Shown: positions 11,280 to 22,505 of the stretch, piece by piece | How positions within the stretch are numbered: the stretch's first letter is position 1 | Layout of the letters: every line of letters begins with the position of its first letter | From: Pomphorhynchus laevis | Lineage: Eukaryota > Acanthocephala > Palaeacanthocephala > Echinorhynchida > Pomphorhynchidae | Direction of reading: 5' to 3' | Length of the DNA stretch: 64,000 nt | NCBI GenBank assembly: GCA_012934845.2 | Contig: WNNJ02001777.1 | Span: forward strand, 1 to 64,000 | Made by a program: the position numbers and the translations under genes | The notes under the pieces: generated by a model | Databases searched by the model: none | What the model saw: the letters and a program-made list of their open reading frames with translations, nothing else | Told to the model about the DNA's origin: nothing

Positions 11280-12954
11280 TTGTCAAAGATAATTAATAGC
11301 GATCAGACTAAAATAACCAAACTCATTATCACAAATATCGTGCCGTTTTACACACGAACTTAGTCATTACGTTAATTATGTGGATATTGACACTTTATAT
11401 CTTGTCTTAAGACTGTCAGTGTACTTTGCATGCATTTCATATAGATATATATAATTTTATAATATCAAAATGACTACAAATTGTAAATTTATATACTTTG
11501 CATGCATTTATTATAATGTATGCATAATGACCAAATAATTAATATAATTAAATTATATAATTATATAATGACCTAATAATGCAAATTTATATTGTATAAC
11601 TAGGTATTTATTTATAATACCTATATTAATACCTGTATTAATATATAATATATAAGAAACGAAATATGCATAATAATTATCAAAATTCAACCATAACAGA
11701 AAATGCTCCGTTTATCCGTAGTTGGACTAATCGAGAAAATGCACAAGAGAGATATTATTAATATTTCGAGAGATACTCTTGGACAGCCCGGAAATTAAAA
11801 AATAAATTTTCGAACAATTATAATGTTTAAGTGCTAGAAAGTAGAAGAGTTTTTTTGCCGTCGGGCCTCGTGAAATTCACGAAATACCAGCGATGATCAA
11901 ATAATTTTATCTCTTTGAAATACACGATTTAGAACAAATAATCTAAAACGTAATCTATACGTGAGTAGTGGAATTTCACCTGACCAAATTTGGCTTCTAT
12001 TTTTATGAGGAATAAACGAAATGCTCATTAAATTATTTGAGAGCATTCTACAGCAATCGTATGTGACTTTTATTATTCTTTGAATTTAATAAACAATTTA
12101 TATGAACTGATCACAAGTTTTCAAGCCATAAAACAATTCGGTGGGCATATGAATTGATTTAGTCCATAATATTTTCCGGCATTTCCTTATCTCACAGCAA
12201 GATATAAATCGACTACCAAACAGACAATACATTACAATAGATATCCATATTAAAAGGAAATAATTACAAGGTACATTCTATTTATCGCCTTCGTTTCATT
12301 TGCTAATGTACGTCAATAAAAATGCTCTATCAAATTTTAAAAGTAAAAATGTCTTACTATTTGAGTCTTGATTACTTGATGTCATTATGAATCAGTAAAA
12401 ATATTCGAATAATTAAAATCCAAAATAATCTTGTGCTGTAAGATAATATAATCGGCCGCAAGATAACACAAAGCAAATATGTTTTTGGCTATTAGAATAC
12501 AAACGCGTAATGACGAACACGTAACAGGATAGTCAAAGATCGGATTAAAACGTGATAAGAAAAGCTTTTATCGCTGATAGTAACAACATATTTAAGGAAC
12601 AGTAATATTTAATACAATCTAATAATAGTAATAATCTTAATAATATAATATTAAGATAATCTTAATATAATACAATCGAATAATTTCTGATTCTAATAAT
12701 AATCTAATCTACTTTACACGTATACAACTTATGTGCCAGAGCGAATCTATCACCCGTCGTGGCACTTGCACAAGGTGATGGTCCCGATGCGGCCGATATT
12801 GATTCTAATAATAGTAATAAAATAATTTTTATCAGAAAATGTTTTAGAAATTTATTACAAAAAAGAATGAATTAGTGTTAAATTGAAAAAGTAGTCTTTA
12901 TTGTCGGTCGTAGGCGCATACGATAATTAGTGTATTATTTCTGGGCGATGATAT
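11280..12954. other. Intergenic or upstream LIM-gene sequence, nothing recognised
   Basis: AT-rich, with no supported gene. A small GC-richer patch at about 12720-12800 does not translate into anything I recognise. A missing first exon of the LIM gene could lie here. Confidence 0.5.
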
Positions 12955-13369
12955 ATGCTAATCTACATGGCCGTATACACATGGAAGATAACTTTGAGAT
13001 CGCCATCGAAAGACAACACTGTAGTATTCCCATGCATTTCGAATAATGTTCATTATACTTGTTGAATATCTTTTTTGTGAGAGTTTTGATAGCAGACGTG
13101 GCCTGATGTCACATACCTCCTACTGACGACATTATGAATAGGATAAATGAAGATTATTCAACAAACTGTACTCTCTCTGCGTACTTCGACAACTTCCGGC
13201 GTTCATGATATGAGTGTAATAAAACGAGATTGGCGTTCGCGGGAGCGAGGGCGTTGAAAACACTTATGTCCACGAAGGACGGTTCCAAACGAGTACCAAA
13301 CAATCCGCTCGCCACAATGTCAAATCGAGCTTGCGCTTCTCTCGTCGTAGTAGCATCTTGAAAAGCCAT
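12955..13369 (-). mobile_element. Retroelement C-terminal domain fragment
   Basis: The minus strand reads ARFDIVASGLFGTRLEPSF, VDISVFN, then YAERVQFVE, and after an in-frame stop continues with SVGGM and a block ending in SMCIRP. This matches in layout a nuclease-like C-terminal module that follows reverse transcriptase in many invertebrate retroelements (pattern: RFDI, FxDxxVxN, Y..RV..VE, GGM). At least two stops interrupt it, so it is a dead fragment. The assignment is from memory of the family pattern, and the exact clade is not known to me. Confidence 0.6.
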
Positions 13370-14560
13370 GATATCTCCAACAGATTGAAGTATTTGTTCA
13401 ATACCAACATTGTGACATACTTCGAAGTATGATATGCTTCATAATAATTGTAATAATAGATATTGATTCTATCTAATAATCTTAATAATATAATTGCTGA
13501 TTTCAGCTTTCTTTTAAATTCAGTGTTAATTAATTGAATTTTAAATTGATAAAAAATATAAATCAATTAATTAATTATCGATATCAAAAATAGGAATTTG
13601 CGGTTACAAGGCAAAGTTCTAATAATATAAAATTATAAATTTATAAATTAATTAATTATCGATCTAAATATCATCGATCATAAACGATTAATTGCGATAA
13701 CATTCAAATTTGTAGAAATTTGATTAAAATCATGAATATTTAATATTGTGCTTTAAATGTATTTCATTATAAATATTATATATGTATTTATATGTTAATT
13801 AATATATTAATTATTATATTAATATATTATCAACCAGTATTTTTAATTCATGAGAATAAGCGGTTTAAATAATTTTTACTTTAACGTAAAAATTATATAT
13901 ATTTATAATACATCAATAACTAAAAACTACTAATGATATGGATGAAATAGTTTCATCTGGTGGTGGTCAATACATCCTTCAGAACTATTACATTTTTACA
14001 GAGGGATTGTTACACCTTTCATTACTTGAATCAAAAAACTATAGCAAATATCTTGAGTTATTCTTATCAGAGATGAAAATTTTAACATTTTGATAATAAT
14101 TTCTTACCATTTGAGTCTTTATTACTTGATGTCAATATAAAATAATAATGACAGAACCATTTTACAGAACGGTCCCTCTGTGAATTATAACAGAAACTTG
14201 ACTAAAATCACGAATCATCAATATTGTGCTTTAAAAGATTTAAATATTAAATATATTAAAGTATAATTATTTTAAATGTATTTCATCATATATAATAATA
14301 TGTATTAATACTCATTATTATATGTATTAGTATAATATATATTATAATATATTATAACCCAGTATTTTTGATTCCTGAGTATAAGCGTGTCGAATAATTT
14401 TCATTTTAACGTTTTGTCATGACAAAATGATAAAAGCCAAGACTGTCTATATGTGTACGTCTTCAATTCATCTCTAAATGTCAACTTAATATAATATATT
14501 ATATTAAGTATATTATATTATAATATATTAAAATATATTATGTCACTTTATATCTCTTTG
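13370..14560. repeat. Two diverged copies of an AT-rich repeat
   Basis: The stretch 13707-13893 is repeated with changes at 14190-14415; shared blocks include atattgtgctttaaa and ccagtattttt. A third related block (catttgagtctt...tacttgatgtca) occurs near 12352 and 14107. No coding sequence is seen. Confidence 0.6.
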
Positions 14561-14569
14561 TAATGAAGA

Positions 14570-15240
14570 GTAGTTGATGTAAAAAGTCGATGTAAAATCC
14601 GGATTGTCAATGCCGATCAGGATTAGGGAATATTCTTCCTGATGTGAAGGACTTCAAGTATCTTGCGATATTGTTCTCGATGGACTGCATGAACATTAGA
14701 GAGATTGAGAAGCGGATCTGTTTAGCTAACGCAGAAATGCGTCTTTGTACATATATGTCGTAATAAAGCCGGAGTTGAGTCTTCAGGCTAAGCTTTCAGT
14801 TTGCCACGCAATCTTCGTTTCTATCTTAACTTGTGCACATGAGCTTTGTGTTATGACCGAAATGATAAGATTTCAGATTAAAGCGATCGAAGTGAGGTTT
14901 CTTCTCGGTGTTGCTGGTCTTAGCCTTAAATATAAGGTTAGTTATTCGGTCATCCTGGATGAACTCGGAGTAAAGTCGCTGATTCTCCACATTAAATAAA
15001 ATTAGTTGAGGTTACTATGGCACGTTCTGAGGCTATCTAGGGATCGCATTTCTTGGAGGCTTTTTCAGGCCAGACTCTTCAAAAGAGATGTCGAGATATA
15101 CCTATGTACTGGTGGAGAGCTTTACACTCGGACCAGTGGTTGACCAAAAATCTTGTGTTACTTTTATTTTTTCTTGTTACTTTTATTTTTCTTTATATCC
15201 TCTATATTAATGTTAAAGCATTAATAATTAACTTTCCTTA
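14570..15240 (+). mobile_element. LINE 3' fragment, C-terminus of reverse transcriptase
   Basis: Plus-strand frames read VKDFKYLAILFSMDCMN and then KLSVCHAIFVSILTCAHELC, VMTEMIRFQIKAIEVRFL, followed by LRLLWHVLRLSRDRISWRLF. This is the region after the YADD motif in LINE reverse transcriptases, where FKYLG, KAKLS, ILTYG-HE-WVMTE and LRWFGHV blocks are usual. The frame is broken several times, and 5' truncation removed the rest. Confidence 0.75.
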
Positions 15241-16370
15241 AAATCCAAAACGAATATAATTTATTATAAATTTGTGATGTTATTAATGCATGCTGTTAAT
15301 ATATATGTTACCGAAACGTACCTTTTAAGTAATCTATAATGTAGTCATGTATAAAGTACATCATACTATAAGAATGGTAATGCTATAAATAGTGGATTAC
15401 TATAACATTCGTCCATTACTATTTGCTTGCTCTATATATTACAAAGCTTGCCGATCAATATGCAAATCATCATAGTTACATAAGAACCGAATGAGGTATA
15501 ACCATTTAATTTCACGTTTTATTCAAGGAATGATACAAATGGTATTTACCTGGATTAAATATTTATATTGGATTGCTAGTACACCTAGGTTTTGTTCTGA
15601 AATTTCATAGTAGTATTCAATTGATATCAAATTATTTCAAATCATTTAGGTGGTGACTTGATAGTATATAATAAAAATATATTTTCAGTCTGACCTTATT
15701 TTTATTCTAGAAACCTCTAAGAAATATTTTTTTATAATTATAGCGATAATTCATATCATTTATATTAAACTTTTGTATAATGGAAATATTAATTGGATTA
15801 TGCAGAATAGATGGCGTTTTAATTCCAATAGATTTTAATAAATATTTACAATCATTTAATAAATTACATTATTTGCCAAATAATCAAAATGAGATGAATT
15901 AATTTAAATAAATTCATTGCTATCTCAAAATATGGTGTCGTTGTGATATAATCACGATAATCCATATTTTCAATAGACGTTGATACGCTGCTATCGATTT
16001 TATACAGCACTAAACAATTGATTCTTGAATTTGTGTATTTGTTTGTCATCTATCTCATTCGACATTGTTTGCAAAAGTTGTATTTATTGCACATTTTGCA
16101 TTGCAACATTGAAATTCTTATATATTAAAAAATATATACTAACGATGTATTACCTCACTGATAGGCAATCCATCATTACAATAAAATTGATCGTTTAAAT
16201 TCAGAACTTGATAATTGCGATTTCCATTTAAAAGACATTTGTTGTATGTTGTTTAAACAAATCACAATTTGGGCCCTGGTTTAAACAATCAATGACGTTC
16301 CCTGTAATTTCCTTTAAATATTTAGTTTTCCTCATTTATTTAATCTGTATTCAGCAGAGGTATTTTTCGT
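15241..16370. other. AT-rich spacer
   Basis: No gene or RNA is supported. The only open frames are short and of low complexity. Confidence 0.5.
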
Positions 16371-16375
16371 CGTTA

Positions 16376-16655
16376 ACCTGATAGCATAGCAGTTCCTCCT
16401 CATGACCTGTAATCCTTATTCTCAAATACATCGTCTATTATTTATTAGCCAATTCATAAAAATGACTTTTATTTTAAATTTCAATTTTTTATTTTAACTT
16501 GATTTAAATTATAGAAATTCTAAAAACAATTATTCATTTTATTATTTAATTATTAAATTGTGATTTAACATTATATTATGTTTTGATAGTTTATAATTAT
16601 ATAAAATACGTAGACTCAGTTAGCTGATTTGATTAATCCATCTAAAGCATAAATA
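16376..16655 (+). repeat. R-repeat, copy 1 (partial)
   Basis: First of the dispersed ~430-bp R-repeats, with ribozyme strand plus. It begins with the block ctgatagcatagcagttcct and continues through the A+T-rich half, ending with acgtagactcagttagctga. The CUGAUGA box is here changed to CUCAUGA. The 5' part of the unit is missing. Confidence 0.75.
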
Positions 16656-17081
16656 GCGTAAGATTTATTATGGATAATATACAATATACTTTGTATTAGA
16701 ATAAGATACTATATAATCAAATTTAATTAGAGGAAATACGTCCTTAACACGTATTTGTCACCGCTGCTATGTTAGGTAGATGAATTTAATAAGAGGAATT
16801 AGGGGCCGAAACCTGATAGCATAGCAGTTCCTCCTGATGACCTCTTATCCTTATTCAGATACATCGTCTGTAATTTATTAGTCAATTCATAAAAATGACT
16901 TTTATTTTAAATTTCAATTTTTATTTTAACTTGATATAAGTTAAATCTTATGAGTTATATGAAATCTTATAACAATTATTCATTTTATTATTTAATTATT
17001 AAATTTTGATTTAGCATTATTATGTTTTGTTTATTTTATAATTATATTAAATACGTTGACTCAGTTTGCTGATTTGATTTC
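16656..17081 (+). repeat. R-repeat, copy 2, with scrambled hammerhead module
   Basis: A nearly full unit. It reads through cgctgctatgtta, the I5' segment, the II3' strand and GAAA (gaggaattaggggccgaaac, about 16795-16814), then the stem III strand and CUGAUGA within cctcctgatgacctc (about 16830-16845). The A+T-rich half runs to about 17075. It directly follows copy 1 in the same orientation, so the two form a small tandem array. The I5' region carries an extra insertion compared with other copies. Confidence 0.78.
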
Positions 17082-17145
17082 TTCCGCGTCTGGCTAAAAA
17101 TGACTAACAAAATTCACGCGGATTTGTATCACTCTTGTTTTGAGG
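17082..17145 (+). repeat. Fragment of the 26.3-kb (H0) tandem repeat
   Basis: The stretch starting ttccgcgtctggctaaaaat matches the sequence just downstream of the hammerhead at 26388, including an aattcacgcgga block. The ribozyme itself is absent here. Confidence 0.7.
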
Positions 17146-18044
17146 TATTCATAAAAAATGAAACAACAATAATTAAATTGTTACAACATTTTCGATTTGT
17201 TTGCAAATCTCAATTTAAAAATATAAAAATATAAAAATGTTAAATATGAAAATTTAAAATAAAAAATATATAAGAATTAAACAATATAAAAATTATCTTA
17301 GCTTTCTTCCCTGTAACCATTAAATTTTGTTTCACAAAATTAAGACAAACAATTTTATAATGTTAGCAAGGAATATAGTTTTAATAATACTGTGCATTGA
17401 TTAGACTATCTGTGTAAAATAAACAAACAACATTTAGCGAAATGCACAAGCAACATGATTCATTCAAATGTATATCATAATTACAATGTTTTCATTCGTA
17501 TATATTATATTTTGTTTACAATTTCTTCATTCATATTATAATTTTTCATTTAAATTATATTTTGTTTATATTGTTCTTGTCTCAAATTTTTAAATCAAAC
17601 GATGAGTAAATCTATGAGTTTTTAATGGATAGTATATTTTCTAATAATAGAAAATTTTAAAATATTAAAATATTATCCCATTGTGTAGAATAACGGTTTG
17701 AAAATACATGCAGTCAGTACACTCGTTGCTTAAATACATCTCTAAATTACCTATATTTTGATCTAAATAAAATATATAGGAAAATGTATTTTAGGCAAAT
17801 ATTCGTTATTTTATTAAAATGTTCAAACTTTTTGATCGATGAAAAGGATATATTATCTATCGCTTAGCATGTTAGAAGCAATATGTGATGTAACATAGTG
17901 ATTTGTTACTATGATACTAATAGCGCAACACTGACAAAACAATTCGGAAAATCCAAATATATTTTTTATGATTATAAATATTTTAATATTTATGAATATA
18001 AATATTTAATAATTATAAATATTTATAATAGTATAAATATTTAT
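17146..18044. other. AT-rich spacer
   Basis: Nothing recognised on either strand. Confidence 0.5.
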
Positions 18045-18240
18045 GAATTCTAATTTAAATTCAAATTATAAAGAAAGCTATTAAAATAGATTTCATAAAT
18101 GTCCAGACAATTAGAACAATTTTATTTGAATTCTAATTTAAATTCTAATTTATGAATTCTAATTTAAATTCTAATTATAAAGAAAGCTATTAAAATAGAT
18201 TTCATAAATGTTCAGACAATTAGAACAATTTAATTTGAAA
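18045..18240. repeat. Tandem duplication of about 110 bp
   Basis: The block aagaaagctattaaaataga with its flanks occurs at about 18071 and again at about 18179, followed each time by ttcataaatgt(c/t)cagaca. Copies are almost identical. Confidence 0.88.
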
Positions 18241-18300
18241 AATAAATTTATGCTAACACTGACAAGTGAACTTCATACACTCTAATCTTTCATTTTAATG

Positions 18301-18519
18301 TTAAAGCTTTAAATATTTCAAAATTTTATTGACATGTCTTTCTAACAGATTAATCTTTATTTCAAATGCACGCAGAAAACAATTATTCGCTGTTCCTGTT
18401 TGATGATAGTACGCTACTTTAATGATATTATCTCTAAATGCAACATAAATTTGAATATCATTTGGTGTATTTCCTAAAAATGTGACTTTGTCTGGCAAAC
18501 TCTTAAACAAAGCGAGCTA
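18301..18519 (-). CDS. Candidate terminal exon, unknown protein
   Basis: A minus-strand open frame of about 70 codons follows a possible acceptor (ATATTTAG before 18520) and ends at a TAA at 18301. It reads ALFKSLPDKVTFLGN and ends RHVNKILKYLKL. The composition is balanced and unlike the low-complexity frames around it, which suggests real coding sequence, but I do not recognise the family and no upstream exon was found. No ATG opens the frame, which fits an internal splice acceptor rather than a start. Confidence 0.35.
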
Positions 18520-18841
18520 AATATTTCTCACAAACTTCCAGACATTTAATGGACTAAATTTAAGCTTCAAATTTTAAAGAAAGTTTGAGTTTATAATAAT
18601 GCAAATTCGCATTTATTTTACCACAAACTAACTGTTCGCATCGTAGCTTAGCATTTTCCTAAAATACTTCTCAAACATTTTTAACAAGAAGCCAACATTT
18701 TGTGTTTAAAATCCTATATTACTCTAAAGACCAAAGTTAAAATTAGTAAATTCTAACAGTCTCATGTATTTACCCAATTACATTCTAATGATTTCAATTG
18801 CTGCAATGCTATTGAAATCTGACCATAGCTTTCATTTTGCT

Positions 18842-19161
18842 ATGGTCAGAAGGATAACGACGGCAGACCCAAATTTGCAGAATAATGAGTCAGGTACATA
18901 CAATTGTCTTTCAATATTCATTTTAATTTTATTTTATTAGAAACGATATCGAAATTTTTTTCAGAACCCAACCAGTCAAATTTTGTAAACGATGATCTAG
19001 CGACTGCTGTTGCGATAAAATCTACATTTGCACTTATAAATAATTCAAATGTATCCAGTCACTGGACAAAAGATTATTTGACGGGCGTTGTGGTTGGATC
19101 AATAGCAGGAATTACATTAATTATTGGTATAATTGCATTAGCAATATACTATTTTAGATAA
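18842..19161 (+). CDS. C-terminal exons of a single-pass membrane protein
   Basis: Two exons join in phase. The first ends GAGTCAG before GTACAT at 18894 and reads RRITTADPNLQNNES; the second starts after TTTTTTTCAG at 18965 and reads EPNQSNFVNDDLATA to the stop at 19161. The second exon ends with HWTKDYLTGVVVGSIAGIT and a hydrophobic run to AIYYFR, a transmembrane helix with a very short basic tail. This looks like the end of a type I or tail-anchored membrane protein. An ATG at 18842 is possible as the start, but a CAG acceptor at 18849 could equally make the first piece an internal exon. The family is not recognised. Confidence 0.5.
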
Positions 19162-19164
19162 TCC

Positions 19165-19388
19165 AGAAGATGAGCATCTGCACGATTACATTTAATTATC
19201 GATTTTTATGTAATTTACTCCAACATTTTGTTTGAGTACGCGTTTTAGTTTAAGCAAATTTGTCTTCTTAAATGTCGTTGTTAAATTTCCAGAAGATGAG
19301 CATCTGCACGATTACTTTTAATTATCGATTTTTATGTAATTTACTCCTACATTTTGTTTGAGTACGCGTTTTCGTTTAAGCAAATTTT
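19165..19388. repeat. 127-bp tandem duplication after the membrane-protein stop
   Basis: The block agaagatgagcatctgcacg is found at 19167 and again at about 19292, followed by almost the same hundred bases. It lies just past the stop codon, so it is probably in the 3' UTR of that gene. Confidence 0.9.
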
Positions 19389-19959
19389 GTATTAAATATT
19401 TTTATTATATGAAATATAATAAAATCGATATCAATATGATATTAAGTTCTATTATTTTTTCAATTATATATTTTCTATTACGTTTTATTTATTGTTTTAT
19501 ACAATTTTATTATTTTATATTAGCTATTTTATTGATATTTAAATATTATGATATACGATGTCAATAAGATATTAAATTTTATTATTTATTCTATTATATA
19601 TTTTCTATTACGTTTTCTTTATTATTTTATTAATTTTATTATTTTACATTAGCTTTTTAAATTATATTAAAATATAATGAAATACGATATCAATATGATA
19701 TTAAGTTCAATTATATTTTCAATTATATATTTTCTATTACGTTTTCTTGATTATTTTATATAATTTTATTATATTATATTAGCTATTTTAATTATATTAA
19801 AATATTTTAATATTTATACAATATAATATGACATGAAATTTTATTTCTTTTCAATAATATTTTTATAGCATGTTCTTAATTATTTAACATAATTATATTA
19901 TCCGATATTATATTTTAAAATGATATTTATAAGATATCAATATGTATATATATGTATAT

Positions 19960-20150
19960 AAATGAAAACGACTTTATTCACAATGTCACACAGGCAACCG
20001 AAACGACCAGTGTGTACCTCATTCTACTGATGAGTGTTGCCGGGTACTCATCATTTCGATGCTGAAGTGGTCGTCTAGAAGTGACATGGTGATTGAAAGT
20101 TGTGAATCGAAGTCCAGTCTATCAAGCAACACCATTTAGTATGTATATAA
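19960..20150 (+). repeat. Satellite-family S1 copy (ribozyme repeat) inserted in an AT satellite
   Basis: This less AT-rich segment is nearly the same as 35835-36010. It has outer inverted repeats (ttcac/gtgaa and atgtcac/gtgacat) around the ribozyme module and ends with aagtccagtctatcaagcaa. Flanking DNA on both sides is the ~130-bp AT satellite. Confidence 0.85.
19993..20084 (+). ncRNA. Scrambled-order hammerhead module (S1)
   Basis: Three hammerhead segments are present. GGCAAC-C-GAAA (19993-20003) carries the 3' strand of stem II and the GAAA box. CUGAUGA (20027-20033) is followed by GUGUUGCC, the 5' strand of stem II. GUC (20073-20075) is the cleavage triplet. Stem I pairs 20019-20026 with 20076-20084 (one bulged G), stem II pairs 19993-19998 with 20034-20041, and stem III pairs CGACCA (20004-20009) with UGGUCG (20068-20073). 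All core residues fit the hammerhead rule, but along the strand the order is GAAA, then CUGAUGA, then GUC, which is not a circular permutation of the known ribozyme. Confidence 0.7.
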
Positions 20151-20701
20151 ATGTGTATATATGTATGTCTATATATATGTATCAATATGTTATTAAATGT
20201 TATTATTTTTGCAATGATATTTTCTATGGCATTTTTTAATTATTATCTATAATTTTATTATCTTATGTTAGTTATATGTTCTTATATGAATATATTATTA
20301 TATTGATACGATATCAATATAATATTAAATTTTATTGTTTTTGCTTTTTATTCATTTTCTATGACATTTTCTTAATTATTTTACAAAGTTATATAATTCA
20401 ATATTATTTTTTTGTATATATTATGATATTTATACGATATCTATATAATTTTAAATTTTATTATTTTTTAATAATATTTCCTGAATTATTATTTTCTTAA
20501 TTATTTTATATTGTTATTTTTTATTTCTTAATTGCACACATTAATCCGCTTAAAATTACAATGAAACCAATTTTATCCCAACACGTAGAATTAATTAAAT
20601 TAATTTATTATAAATTAGTAAAAATTAATTTTTTATAAAAAATAAATTAATAAATTTCAGTTTAAACATTGAAATGACAAACTGTTGACTAATGTATTGA
20701 C

Positions 20702-21046
20702 TTAATTGAATTCGTTGGGGAATTCACAGTTTTTCGAATATAAGTTTGTGCTGCTTGGACACACGTTCACAGTGTTTGAAATTATTTGAGCAGGTTCTTT
20801 TGGCCCCAGTACAAAATTCGTTTTGACAATTGGTGGTGGACAAACTGGTTGTTCAACAACTTCATGAATAATTTTTCTAGGTGGTCTGATGACAATAATC
20901 CGTTCATGAATATTTGGTGGTGGAGTTGGTAGTCTGCGCCTAGTAATTATATGCTCTGATGGTGGCTCAGGTGTATAAAATACCTGCCTAATTATCTGTC
21001 CACAGAAAAACGGATTTGGCCCCAATCCACAATACGATGGAAACAT
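20702..21046 (-). CDS. Small proline-rich protein, paralog of 29608-30000
   Basis: A 114-codon minus-strand frame with a true ATG (21046). An acceptor-like CTTTAG lies two bases before the ATG context (ACAATG), so a 5' UTR intron is likely. The protein reads MFPSYCGLGPN at the start; its core is RRRLPTPPPNI followed by RPPRKIIHEVVEQPVCPPPI and then FVLGP. It is 45-60 percent alike, by eye, to the gene at 29608-30000 over this core. No signal peptide or membrane segment is seen. The VxPxRKVxHEVVExPV motif recalls repeat-type cytoskeletal proteins, but I cannot assign a family. Confidence 0.7.
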   Translation of the reverse strand: MFPSYCGLGPNPFFCGQIIRQVFYTPEPPSEHIITRRRLPTPPPNIHERIIVIRPPRKIIHEVVEQPVCPPPIVKTNFVLGPKEPAQIISNTVNVCPSSTNLYSKNCEFPNEFN

Positions 21047-21335
21047 TGTCTAAAGATGAATAAATTGAATTTATAATATTGAACTTTAATGAAAAATGAG
21101 ATCAAATTTAACTCTTGAAAATTCAGATATTTTGTACTTACCTGGTATCTATTTTAATATTTATATTGTAGAAGTCTTCAAATTATTCAATTATTAATTC
21201 ACGTTGTTATTCATTTAATTAATTCATGTTTTATTTATTTTAATATTTATAATGATGATTTTATTTTCATAATAAATATTAAACCCACAATCTTCTTCCA
21301 TTTCAAATATATAGTTATTATAGAAACGAAGAAGA
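21047..21335. other. AT-rich sequence upstream of the proline-rich gene
   Basis: Probably 5' UTR intron and promoter region of the minus-strand gene. An AG/GT-like pair near 21140 could be the upstream splice donor (plus-strand acttacct). Nothing else is seen. Confidence 0.4.
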
Positions 21336-21361
21336 AAATATCCTTTATTTGATAAAAATTC

Positions 21362-21399
21362 TATATTTCGATAGCTCCTGCTATCATCATCAGGATTAC
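21362..21399 (-). ncRNA. Minimal PLE-type hammerhead, left arm
   Basis: Reverse-complement copy of the right-arm motif: CUGAUGA at 21393-21387 and GAAA at 21369-21366 on the minus strand, with the same GAUAGC-AGGA-GCUAUC stem II. Confidence 0.7.
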
Positions 21400-21435
21400 A
21401 AAAAAGTGAAACATTTTTTGTAAAACATTTTTTTG

Positions 21436-21484
21436 TAATCCTGATGATGATAGCAGGAGCTATCGAAATATAGAATTTTTATCA
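21436..21484 (+). ncRNA. Minimal PLE-type hammerhead, right arm
   Basis: CUGAUGA (21441-21447), a six-pair stem II (GAUAGC-AGGA-GCUAUC), GAAA (21465-21468), then a two-pair stem III and AUC as a likely cleavage site near 21482. The I3' strand (UUUGUAAUC) has a complement (GAUUACAAA) a few bases beyond the cleavage site. Short stem III type I hammerheads are known in Penelope-like elements. Confidence 0.72.
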
Positions 21485-21734
21485 AATAAAGGATTACAAA
21501 AAAATGTTTCAAAAAAATGTTTTTTTGAAACTTTTTTGTAAAGGATAAATGATATTTTCTTCTTCTTCGTTCCTATAATAACTATATATTTTATTTTCAG
21601 GATGAATAAACTGAATTAATTCATGATGATTTATAATCGTTTCTAAACGATTGAAAGCTTGTTAACAAAATAACACTTGTTTTTTCTTGAGTTTATAATA
21701 ATTCTAGTACTATAATGCATATAGTACTAGAGTT

Positions 21735-21800
21735 ATTCTGGTACCTCATACACATGACGTTTGCCAGTCCTCATCTGAATGAATGAGGACTAGCAGAATT
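21735..21800 (+). repeat. Fragment of the H0 repeat
   Basis: Matches the start of the 26.3-kb repeat (ggtacctcatacacatgac and gccagtcctcat) but stops before the CUGAUGA box. The stem I arms are kept (gccagtcctcat and atgaggactagc). Confidence 0.65.
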
Positions 21801-22189
21801 GTTTAAATTATGTTTAAAATATTTTAATAACATATAAATATTTATAAATATTTATATAACATATAACATGTCATATATTTTTACTAGCTCCTTTATTGGT
21901 TAGTAATAATTTTTATTCTCCTTTATTTATTCAATTCGTAATACGAATGACAATACAAAAATGAACGAAACTTGAATAATCACTCAAAAATTAGTGATTG
22001 TTTAATCGTTTATTACAATTTTTAGTTGAAGCAACCTTTTATTATAAAATTTTAAATGAGAATCAGAATAATGTATAGTTTCCACTTAATTTATAGGAAT
22101 ATTGGCTCATTGTTATAAATTCATCTGAAATGCACCACAAATAATTTGGATCACGTCAAAACTAAACTTTATACTAAAATCATTATTTT

Positions 22190-22505
22190 AGTAACGATTT
22201 ACTATTAATCGTTATTTTGGGTCGAGGAATAGGGACTGAAATCTGATGACAGCGCAGTTTCTTCTGATGACCTCTAATCCTTATTCTGATACATCATATG
22301 TTATTTATTATTTAATTCATAAAAATTGACTTTTATTTTAAATAAATTTTTAATCATAATTTAAATTAATTAATTTTAAATTTTGAATTATATAATAATA
22401 TATTGTATAACATTTTATATAATTATTTAATATTTATCTTTATTTTTATTTATTAATCGTATAAAATACGTAGATTCAGTAATCTGATCTGATTTATCAT
22501 AACAT
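22190..22505 (+). repeat. R-repeat with all hammerhead core boxes intact
   Basis: Contains GUC (22221-22223), I5' GAGGAA, GAAA (22238-22241), a second stem-III strand ending GCGCAG, I3' UUUCUU and CUGAUGA (22264-22270), followed by CCUCUAAUCC and the A+T-rich half to about 22500. The order is GUC, GAAA, CUGAUGA. Stem I still pairs through G-U wobbles. Stem III is eroded here compared with the copy at 57536-57607. Confidence 0.8.

Larger units (their letters stand above)
19420..20520. repeat. AT-rich diverged satellite, ~130-bp period
   Basis: Blocks like gatatcaatatgatattaag recur near 19421, 19556, 19687, 20310 and 20435, each followed by a tract rich in ttttctat and ttatttta. The array is split at about 19960-20150 by a ribozyme-bearing repeat. 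Hydrophobic open frames here reflect only the A+T bias. Confidence 0.75.
21341..21492. repeat. Palindrome of two PLE-type ends, each with a hammerhead
   Basis: The arm 21341-21402 is the near-perfect reverse complement of 21430-21492. Each arm carries a minimal hammerhead core, so the two ribozymes face opposite strands. Flanking blocks (21305-21340 and about 21555-21592) are also inverted copies, with a short insertion. This looks like two PLE terminal repeats in inverted orientation. Confidence 0.85.

Noticed and set aside
11045-13000. tRNA or other structural RNA genes
   Set aside because: I looked for cloverleaf and promoter-box patterns here and elsewhere in the window and found none convincing.
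20276-20500. Hydrophobic frame that could be a membrane protein
   Set aside because: It lies in the AT-rich ~130-bp satellite, and its hydrophobic residues follow from T-rich codons.
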